IMG/VR virus record: IMGVR_UViG_3300045256_000458
Coordinates: 1-27,130 of that record
DNA length: 27,130 nt
DNA from: a virus
Reading direction: 5' to 3' (one strand)
Both the position numbers and the translations under genes were made by a program. Below are positions 21,376 to 27,130 of this stretch, piece after piece; position 1 is the first letter of the stretch; every line of letters starts with the position of its first letter. The notes beneath the pieces are model-generated. The model was not told where the DNA came from and made no database searches. It saw nothing but the letters and a program-made list of their open reading frames with translations.

Positions 21376-22230
21376 TCAACCCTTAGCGATCGAGTCGATC
21401 TCGTCCTGCATCGTCCGGATTATGGTCTCTACCTGCTGGGACGCCCAGTCGTGGGCTTCCTTGATGGAGTGCAGTCCAGGACGAGGAGGGGCGAACCAGC
21501 GCCCTTCCTTTTTGTGAGCTTCCGTGATCGTACGGAACGTGATCGCCTCTCGCACTACCTTGCCCTTCTGGTTCTTCCTCTGGACGATGAGAGTATCTTG
21601 CAACAGCGAGATACCGCCGTGGGCGGGAAGGCCGGTTAGTTCGGCCATCGCCTGGGAGCGCGGCTCGGAGTATAGCGTCGGGAACTGAGACTGCGGACCA
21701 GGCATCTGGGGACTAATGCGATGCAGCACGCCGAGCTTAGGAGTTCCGTCCGGATTCTTCTCGATCTTCTTAAGTGGGATCTTGTTCTCTTTCAGGGCAG
21801 ACTTGATGATCGCAGCGAGCGCCGGGTTACGGGGAGTTGCCGTAGAGTTCAGCTTACCGTTGCTGATCGGGATACGAGCGTAGAGAGTACCCTTCTTGCT
21901 GACCTTTGCCTTCGGGTTCTTGGTCAGCAGCCAATCCATGAACTGCGGCTCCGTACGGCCTTCCTCGATCCATGCTACGGACTGGTCGATCTCGACGACC
22001 CACATGGAGTCGCCGACCTGCGTCCAGCGCACGTTCTTGTTGTCTGGCCCCAGGAACTGTTCGAGCAGATTACCGGAAAGCTTCTCCTGGGCCTGGTGGA
22101 CGATGAAGGCGTGGGTCGCAACAGAGAGCTGCTGTACCTTGGTGCGCAGGCCGGGAAGGATGTCGTTGACCGTCTTGTTCAAGAGGTCAGCGAGCTTTTG
22201 GGCGTCTACCGAGATCTCAAGCTTTGCCAT
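21376..22230 (-). CDS. HK97-gp10-like tail-completion candidate (284 aa)
   Basis: The ATG lies 14 nt inside the end of the preceding gene. The N-terminal helix (LADLLNKTVNDILPGLRTKV), the second helix (ATHAFIVHQAQEKL) and the strand pair VGDSMWVVEIDQSVAWIEEG follow the plan of HK97 gp10-like tail-completion proteins, which sit at the head-tail joint. A basic insert (NPKAKVSKKGTLYARIPISN) and a C-terminal helix (LHSIKEAHDWASQQVETIIR) make it longer than the usual gp10 family. It lies next to other neck candidates. The assignment is from pattern and position. Confidence 0.5.
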   Translation of the reverse strand: MAKLEISVDAQKLADLLNKTVNDILPGLRTKVQQLSVATHAFIVHQAQEKLSGNLLEQFLGPDNKNVRWTQVGDSMWVVEIDQSVAWIEEGRTEPQFMDWLLTKNPKAKVSKKGTLYARIPISNGKLNSTATPRNPALAAIIKSALKENKIPLKKIEKNPDGTPKLGVLHRISPQMPGPQSQFPTLYSEPRSQAMAELTGLPAHGGISLLQDTLIVQRKNQKGKVVREAITFRTITEAHKKEGRWFAPPRPGLHSIKEAHDWASQQVETIIRTMQDEIDSIAKG

Positions 22231-23290
22231 CGGCCTTGGCCTCTGACTCAGCGTTGATTTCTTTCACAGAGATCGGCGCACCGTTCTGATCCTTAACCTG
22301 ACCAGAACGCATGCTTCGCCAGCGAGCGCGTCCGCCTACCAGAACCTTCTTCTTACCGTTAAACTGGGTTCCGATGGGGGCCGCGTGCGGGACCGGAGTC
22401 TCGACGTGGGCCGCTTTCTTTACGTCCTGGTCTTTCGTCAGCTTAGATTTTTGAACTTTTTTTTTAGACTGGTGCTGCTTCGCCACGGCCACGAGCTTGT
22501 TGACCATGTTCATGGTCGCCTTGAACGCGGCCGGGTTCTTGTCCGCGAGCGCCATGATCTGCGGGATCTTTTCGTGAACAGTGTGGAGGGTCTGCGCAAG
22601 GCGGTCTCCGACGGGATCGGATTCCTGCTCGTCGACCTCTTCCTTTTGCTCGGGTTCAGGCTGCTGCTGCGCTCCGCCCTGCACTTCTGCCTGCGACGGA
22701 GGTGTCGCGGGCGGTTGAGGCGGGTTCGGGTTAAAGCCGAGTTCCTGCGCCATTGCTTGGATCAACGCGGCGTTACCCTGGGCGGCCTGTTCGGGAGAAA
22801 GAGATTTCGGGGGCGCAGCCGGCTGGGGCTCAGGCAAAGCGTAGTCGGGTTCTTCCGGCTGCACCGGATCGAACACGTTGGAGAGAGGCTTATCTTCTTT
22901 GGGCTTTGACGCAGCTTCCTCGTCGAGTTCCGAGCCGTACAGTTCGATCTCGCCGGTCGACTCCGATCGTTCAGCAGCTTCAGAAGCTTCGAGCATGGAC
23001 AGGCCGATGCCCATCGCGAGCTTGTAGTGGAAGCGCTTCTCGAACTCTTCCGAGAACTCAACCATCTGGTCGGCTCGGGTGGACGGAAGCTCAAGGACAG
23101 ACTTCTCGTACAGGTGCAGGTGGAGGTGACCGCCGCAGTTCTGAGCAAAGCTTTCCACCTCGTCGTAGAACGACTTCAGGTTCTGGGAGAGCCGGTTGGC
23201 CTCGGTCATCATCCCGCGATCGATCAGCTTGGAGAGCTTGTCTCCGATCTGACGGCAGGAAAGGACGATATATACTGACTCAGAGGTCAC
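22217..23290 (-). CDS. virion-operon protein with degenerate cyclase/GGDEF/mCpol-like palm domain (357 aa)
   Basis: A GTG at 23290 follows AAGGGG. Residues 6-118 follow the palm-domain layout: VYIVLSCRQIGDKLSKLIDR, a long helix (ANRLSQNLKSFYDEVESFAQ), GGHLHLHLYEKSVLELP and KLAMGIGLSMLEASEAAERS. In active nucleotidyl cyclases and mCpol the first strand carries DGDxIG and the hairpin carries GDD. Here these are SCRQIG (11-16) and YEKS (61-64), so the metal ligands are gone, while IGxKL and MGIG...EA remain. A Pro/Gln-rich linker (about 130-225), a helical part (KIPQIMALADKNPAAFKATM) and a lysine-rich tail follow. It is probably a structural or nucleotide-sensing domain, not an active enzyme. 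The fold call is by pattern only. Confidence 0.55.
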   Translation of the reverse strand: MTSESVYIVLSCRQIGDKLSKLIDRGMMTEANRLSQNLKSFYDEVESFAQNCGGHLHLHLYEKSVLELPSTRADQMVEFSEEFEKRFHYKLAMGIGLSMLEASEAAERSESTGEIELYGSELDEEAASKPKEDKPLSNVFDPVQPEEPDYALPEPQPAAPPKSLSPEQAAQGNAALIQAMAQELGFNPNPPQPPATPPSQAEVQGGAQQQPEPEQKEEVDEQESDPVGDRLAQTLHTVHEKIPQIMALADKNPAAFKATMNMVNKLVAVAKQHQSKKKVQKSKLTKDQDVKKAAHVETPVPHAAPIGTQFNGKKKVLVGGRARWRSMRSGQVKDQNGAPISVKEINAESEAKADGKA

Positions 23291-23300
23291 GGAGTACCCC

Positions 23301-25241
23301 TTACTTGAAACGTTTTCCCGCGAGCAAGCTGGCTTTCAGGAGAAGCAGGAACATGCGCTGGGATTCCGGATCGGAGTCCTTCGCGAACACTACGCGCTGC
23401 TTCCCGTCTTGACCCTTCACGAGTTCCACGAACTTCTTCGGCTGGCCATCGTCGGCGACGGTCTCGGAGGCGAAGCACGCGCAGGGCGCAAAGCGCGGAC
23501 CGGTCTCGGACTTCTTGAACTCAGGTTCGCCGCAGGTCAGGCACGGGCTGTAGATCTCTTCGTCGGTAACCAGGAAACTCTTTTCGGACTTCTGGGTGGC
23601 CATGGCAGATTGCGCGGGCTTCGGAGCCTTCATCTGCGGCTTAGGCATGGTCGACTTCATCTTGGGCTGCGCCAGCTTCTTGTTGCTGGGAGAAGCTGAA
23701 GGAGCAGCGGCTACGGCGGGGATCGCCGAGGCAGCGCCCGTAACCATGCCGGCCTTGCCTAGCTCAGACTTCGGCAACTTCGGCGCGGGCATGCGCTTCA
23801 AGTCTCGGAGAACGCCTTTGTGTTTTTTCACCGCTTGGGCGGTAAACCGTTCGCCGCGCGCCTGTCTGGCCGACTCTCTGACCATGTGACCGGCGGGACT
23901 AACGCCTTCGCGGGTCTTGGAACCGGTGGTATTAGGCCAGTAGGCAGCTTGGTGCACGCCCTTCTCGTCGGCCTTGCCTAGTTCGGCGGCCGCCAGCTTC
24001 GTCGGGGACTTCTTGGACCGCAAAATGCGATAGATGTTGTTCGAGGACGCGACCTTGGCCTGGCGGATCTGATGGGCCGCGGTTTCCGGGTGGTCGCTGA
24101 AGGACTGGGCGCGGCGGGCGTAGTCGCCCATCTCGCTCTGTCCGGGGCGGCTGTCGCTGGCCGGAGCGTGCACGTCAGGCTGCATCGCGGAGGCAGCGCG
24201 CTTGCGGGTGCCGCGCATCCAGCGCTTGAAGCGCTGCTCAAGCTCCGGGTGGATGCCCTGCTTGTTGAACTCGTGCTCGTCGATCTTGGCCTTCTCGGTG
24301 TGCTCGGGCAGCTTCCCGCCCTTGTCGGCGTTCGAGAATTCTTTGCCAACCTTCTTTGGGATCCCGATGGTCGACTTGCCGGCAGCAGCAGCGTGCATCG
24401 CGCGGCGCTGGGCTTCGGATACAGGAGGCTTGCGAAGCTCTTCCTTCTTAACCGGCTTACCGTTGTGGTCTGTCTTGGAAGGATCTTGGGGTTTGCCGAA
24501 CTTTAGCTTGGCGGTACGACCGTTTAATTCAGCTTCCGGTGCCTTCTTTTGACCAGGCTTGATCTCTTCCTTGCTCACAGCGTGGGCCATGGCGGAGATG
24601 TCGTCGTCCTTGTCGGTCGACTTCTTGGACTTGTCGGCGCGCTTCTTGTCCGGGAGCTTCTGGTCTAATGGTTTCAGGTCGATCTCGGTCTGGATCGGAC
24701 CGCGGGACTCCTCGATGCTCGGGTCCGCGTTGCGGGCCGCCACGAGGTCCTTCTGGGTGTCGTACGGGTTCTTGTTGTCGCGCACTTCCTGGGAGTCGGA
24801 GTGCTCGGAATCCTCTTTCGCTTCGATCTTGGCCTTTACGAGCGTGGCGATCGCGTCGCCCAGGGACTTCTTGATCGGCTCGACCTCAAGACGGAGCTGC
24901 TCGCGGGTCGGTTTGCCTTCTAAGGTAGACGCAACGGCGCCGGCAACGGCCAAGTAGCCCGCTTCGTTCATACCGAGGTGCGACAAGGATCCGCCTACCA
25001 CGAGGTCGGAAGCGATTGAGCCGTCCTCGCGCTTCTCGAAGTAGCAGTCCGTGCTGGTGCCGGGGATCCGGAAGTAACCAGCTTCGAGCGGCTTCAAGGC
25101 GCTTGCGGTCTCAGACGCCCATTCGGCCACCGCTCTGGTAACCGCGTAGTGCGCTTTGGCACCGGTAACGCTCTTGGCAAGCAGGCGGTCGGCGGCCTGG
25201 TTTCCGATCAAAGCCTTCAATACGGTCTTGAGTTGTGCCAT
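23301..25241 (-). CDS. large lysine-rich virion-operon protein with KGVH module and C-terminal zinc site (646 aa)
   Basis: A GTG at 25250 is possible, but the ATG at 25241 has the better ribosome site (GAAGTGAG). Numbered from the GTG frame, residues 5-140 are a folded alpha/beta domain (LKTVLKALIGNQAADRLLAK, YFRIPGTSTDCYFEKREDGS). The middle (140-480) is a basic, low-complexity chain containing an IGIPKKVGKEFSNADKGGKL segment seen in other phage proteins. The KGVHQ module (430-499) ends MPAPKLPKSELGK. An Ala/Pro/Lys spacer follows, then a C-terminal domain with CLTCGEPEF and APCACF, a likely zinc site. The family is not recognised. The basic disordered design fits an internal head or packaged protein. 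Confidence 0.65.
   Translation of the reverse strand: MAQLKTVLKALIGNQAADRLLAKSVTGAKAHYAVTRAVAEWASETASALKPLEAGYFRIPGTSTDCYFEKREDGSIASDLVVGGSLSHLGMNEAGYLAVAGAVASTLEGKPTREQLRLEVEPIKKSLGDAIATLVKAKIEAKEDSEHSDSQEVRDNKNPYDTQKDLVAARNADPSIEESRGPIQTEIDLKPLDQKLPDKKRADKSKKSTDKDDDISAMAHAVSKEEIKPGQKKAPEAELNGRTAKLKFGKPQDPSKTDHNGKPVKKEELRKPPVSEAQRRAMHAAAAGKSTIGIPKKVGKEFSNADKGGKLPEHTEKAKIDEHEFNKQGIHPELEQRFKRWMRGTRKRAASAMQPDVHAPASDSRPGQSEMGDYARRAQSFSDHPETAAHQIRQAKVASSNNIYRILRSKKSPTKLAAAELGKADEKGVHQAAYWPNTTGSKTREGVSPAGHMVRESARQARGERFTAQAVKKHKGVLRDLKRMPAPKLPKSELGKAGMVTGAASAIPAVAAAPSASPSNKKLAQPKMKSTMPKPQMKAPKPAQSAMATQKSEKSFLVTDEEIYSPCLTCGEPEFKKSETGPRFAPCACFASETVADDGQPKKFVELVKGQDGKQRVVFAKDSDPESQRMFLLLLKASLLAGKRFK
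23754..23963 (-). repeat. third full copy of the KGVH...MPAPKLPK module
   Basis: It encodes KGVHQAAYWPN, a polar middle, then KKHKGVLRDLKRMPAPKLPK SELGK. It matches the two copies at 12075-12464 in order and spacing, although the host gene is about 10 kb away and otherwise unrelated. Confidence 0.75.
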
Positions 25242-25246
25242 GTGTC

Positions 25247-25624
25247 TCACTTCAGGTAGCTGTCGTCCACGATGATGTAACCGAAAACTTCTGCGTCGTC
25301 CGCGATCACCCAGAGGTTGGGGCCGGCGGCAAGGACCGTGTAGACTCCGGGCGGTACGGCGATGCCGTTGGCCGGACCAGTAGGCGCCGCGACAGAGCTG
25401 TCGGAACCGAACGCTACGTTATGAGCGCTCGTGCCGGAGTTCCAGATCGCGATCAACTTGCCGGGATCAGTAAGATTTTTTGCGGAGTCCAGCGCGCCGA
25501 TGGGGATCAGCTGTCCGAGGGTCGGCCCGAGCACCTTTACGGCGCCAGCCGGCTCGTTGTACTGTTCGTTGTGGATGCGGCCTATGTCTCGCATCCCGTC
25601 GCGCGGTTTCTGTCTCTCTGCCAT
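25247..25624 (-). CDS. small beta-rich structural protein (125 aa)
   Basis: The ATG follows GGGAG. After a polar start (MAERQKPRDGMRDIGRIHNE) the sequence is beta-rich: VKVLGPTLGQLIPIGALDSA, LIAIWNSGTSAHNVAFGS, GIAVPPGVYTVLAAGPNLWV and FGYIIVDDSYLK. The Ile/Val-Gly-Pro pattern, small size and lack of Cys recall phage capsid decoration or head-stabilising proteins. The gene is in the virion operon beside the 290-aa structural gene. Its stop overlaps the GTG of the following large basic protein. Confidence 0.55.
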   Translation of the reverse strand: MAERQKPRDGMRDIGRIHNEQYNEPAGAVKVLGPTLGQLIPIGALDSAKNLTDPGKLIAIWNSGTSAHNVAFGSDSSVAAPTGPANGIAVPPGVYTVLAAGPNLWVIADDAEVFGYIIVDDSYLK

Positions 25625-25657
25625 GCGGAATTTCTCCCTGACGCGAAGATTAGGCTA

Positions 25658-26530
25658 TCATTTCGGGCCTAAAGTGCCGCCCGAAGGAGAACTGTACGCA
25701 GCCCTCTTGCTCTGTAAAACATCGTAAGGTGTTCGAGCCTGGTCGTGGAAAACCTTCTCGCGGGCTATCAGTACTTGGTAAGGCATTCGCTCGACGGACC
25801 TCTCGTAGGTGGCGGGGTCTGTGACCTGCGCTGCGCGCATCTCGTGCAGGATCTTTGAGACAACGTAGAAGCCGGTATACCGGTACCGGATGCTGCAAAC
25901 TATGCCGCGCCCAGTCACGGGATTGATGCCTGGACGGTTCTGGCTGATCCACCGCACGTCGCCCTCTGGGGTGATGACGAAATCGATGTTCTCCTTGTAC
26001 TCCTTGTCGGTCGAATCGTAGAGGAACTCCACGCAGGATACCGGAAAGTTCATGCGGTCGATACCGGTAGGGCTAGCTTCAAACTTCTGCAACGCCACGA
26101 CGCGCATCTCAACGTCTTTCAGGAAGAAGCGGTCCCAGTCGGACACGAGGAGCGGGGTAGTGCCATCGTCGTAGGTCGTGGGAAGAGTAAGGTAGGCCGT
26201 GGAGGAAGATAGTACGCCCTCGTCTTCGATGGTCAGGTCGGTGCTGTTGGCCTGCATCCATCCGGTGAAGCATCCGGCCTCGATGTACTTGAAGCCGTCG
26301 ATGCTCTGGCGCTTACCGAGCACATCGTGCTGGTCTCCGCGCGAAGCCTGTCCCGAAACGTCGGGGACGGCGCGAAAGTGCGTGAAGCGCAGGCCCTGGG
26401 AGCGGATCATCTCGTCGAACGCGCCCTTGTCGAAGGACACTTGTTCTTGCGGGATCTCCGTTAGGATCTGCTCGCCGATCGTCATCGCCTTCTTGCGACC
26501 GCGCGGCCCTTTTCCATTAATACTTGACAT
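25658..26530 (-). CDS. putative neck/head-tail structural protein (290 aa)
   Basis: The ATG lies one base after the stop of the preceding Cys-rich gene. The body is beta-rich with a virion look: FTHFRAVPDVSGQASRGDQH, YIEAGCFTGWMQANSTDLTI, DWDRFFLKDVEMRVVALQKF, VEFLYDSTDKEYKENIDFVI and RGIVCSIRYRYTGFYVVSKI. The end holds helices (HEMRAAQVTDPATYERSVER) and a flexible tail (SSPSGGTLGPK). No catalytic motif is present. Position upstream of other structural genes suggests a neck or portal-proximal role. The exact family is not recognised. Confidence 0.55.
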   Translation of the reverse strand: MSSINGKGPRGRKKAMTIGEQILTEIPQEQVSFDKGAFDEMIRSQGLRFTHFRAVPDVSGQASRGDQHDVLGKRQSIDGFKYIEAGCFTGWMQANSTDLTIEDEGVLSSSTAYLTLPTTYDDGTTPLLVSDWDRFFLKDVEMRVVALQKFEASPTGIDRMNFPVSCVEFLYDSTDKEYKENIDFVITPEGDVRWISQNRPGINPVTGRGIVCSIRYRYTGFYVVSKILHEMRAAQVTDPATYERSVERMPYQVLIAREKVFHDQARTPYDVLQSKRAAYSSPSGGTLGPK

Positions 26531-26531
26531 C

Positions 26532-26765
26532 TTACTTCTTCTTTTCCTTCAGGACATCTGCGATCTTGCGGATCAGCTCCGAGCAGTACTTGCACATGCA
26601 TTCCGGGTTATGACTCAGCAAGGAATTTTCCCAGAAAGAATCGGTGCACTTGCGCTGCTCGAACTCCTTCGCGCTGATGCCCCATTCAACGTAGAATTCG
26701 TGACCGCACGAAGGCTTCCTTAGCAAGCGGCCACCTTTAACATCTTGTGTGGAAGGTCTGCTCAC
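26532..26765 (-). CDS. small Cys-rich protein (77 aa)
   Basis: The ATG at 26765 overlaps the previous stop (ATGA). The protein has CGHEFYVEWGISAKEF, a single C, then CMCKYCSELIRKIADVLKEK. The CxCxxC plus CGH arrangement suits a zinc-binding knuckle followed by a basic helix. It is the third small Cys-rich protein of this operon. Its role is unknown; a nucleic-acid contact is plausible. Confidence 0.65.
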   Translation of the reverse strand: MSRPSTQDVKGGRLLRKPSCGHEFYVEWGISAKEFEQRKCTDSFWENSLLSHNPECMCKYCSELIRKIADVLKEKKK

Positions 26766-27130
26766 GCCTTACCTCCGAGCTTGGGGTGAAGGTATGCTAC
26801 GCGCGCTTCTTCCGACATGTCACACAGCCTAACAAGGTCGGTTTTCTCCACCTGGCCGCTCGCGTACCCATCGATTAAAGCATTTTCGTCCATGATCGAG
26901 GCCGTATCGCTGGCCGCGTCGTAGACGATGTAGTCTGTGCGACCGGACTTCTCCAAGATTAAGGGGGAGAAAACAGCTTCGCGCAGCATATCGACCGCGG
27001 TGTCGGAGTTGTCCGACTTCATGAGCACACCCTCTTCCCACCTGATGCCGGGGCACTTCCTCTCGGCCATGTAGCAGGCGATGGCGATGTGCGGAGCAGT
27101 CGCGATGGTCTCGAAACCTCCCTGCTTCTT
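26762..27130 (-). CDS. hypothetical protein, cut by the right window edge
   Basis: An ATG at 27070 is available, but the frame stays open to the window edge and reads naturally upstream of it (KKQGGFETIATAPHIAIACY), so the true start is probably beyond 27130. The visible 122 residues include MAERKCPGIRWEEGVLMKSD, a beta segment (RTDYIVYDAASDTASIMDEN) and a C-terminal helix (KTDLVRLCDMSEEARVAYLH). It heads the visible part of the virion operon, and its stop overlaps the next ATG. The family is not recognised. Confidence 0.6.
   Translation of the reverse strand, partial: KKQGGFETIATAPHIAIACYMAERKCPGIRWEEGVLMKSDNSDTAVDMLREAVFSPLILEKSGRTDYIVYDAASDTASIMDENALIDGYASGQVEKTDLVRLCDMSEEARVAYLHPKLGGKA

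Noticed and set aside
1-27130. CRISPR array, insertion sequences, rRNA or tRNA genes
   Set aside because: No regularly spaced direct repeats, transposase ORFs, terminal inverted repeats with target duplications, or cloverleaf-like segments were found.

Overview
The window looks like part of a large tailed phage (myovirus) genome, probably a huge or jumbo phage from a metagenome. The support is a contractile-tail sheath and tube pair, a long single-direction operon of virion genes, and many tiny tightly overlapped genes (ATGA, GTGA and TTGA junctions). Most of it is clearly G+C-rich. No ribosomal RNA, tRNA, CRISPR array or insertion sequence was seen. The host cannot be told.

Layout. (1) Positions 1-5190, plus strand: small accessory genes, mostly unrecognised, with a good sigma70-type promoter at 738-766. 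Intact genes alternate with genes broken by 1-nt length changes, mostly in short mononucleotide runs. An A+T-rich island (about 3330-4150) carries two genes that look recently acquired. (2) Positions 5206-5246: a convergent junction marked by an inverted repeat, then a small broken minus-strand gene (5256-5455). (3) Positions 5471-5805: a 335-nt stretch with no convincing gene that folds into about nine adjoining or nested perfect stems, a candidate ornate noncoding RNA. (4) Positions 5823-8020, minus: a ParB/sulfiredoxin-like protein overlapping a VSR/EDxHD-type homing-endonuclease-like protein with three N-terminal repeats. (5) Positions 8048-27130, minus: the virion operon. Read in the direction of transcription (right to left) it holds a cut-off gene at the edge, a Cys-rich protein, three unrecognised or structural genes, a protein with a degenerate nucleotidyl-cyclase/GGDEF/mCpol-like palm domain, an HK97-gp10-like protein, a regulatory hairpin, a putative neck protein, two overlapping zinc-ribbon proteins and a Nudix-DUF5661-acetyltransferase fusion. 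There follow a 923-aa multidomain 'polyvalent' protein with ADP-ribosyltransferase-like domains, a GNAT protein, an HExxH metallopeptidase, a repeat protein, a small protein, the tail sheath, an HNH endonuclease relic, the tail tube and a strong terminator.

How the parts fit. The minus-strand block alternates tail and neck structure with a set of enzymes (metallopeptidase, ADP-ribosyltransferase, GNAT, Nudix) typical of proteins packaged with phage DNA and injected into the host. Three large proteins in this block share a module that begins KGVHQ/K-P and, in two of them, ends with MPAPKLPK, which may be a common virion-targeting or packaging signal. Selfish nuclease genes (one intact, one decayed) have settled around the tail tube and sheath genes.

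Most promising for novelty: the structured RNA at 5471-5805, the shared KGVH/MPAPKLPK module, the inactive palm domain in a virion gene, the polyvalent effector split by one TGA, and the localised pattern of one-base frameshifts together with amber codons at glutamine-compatible positions.
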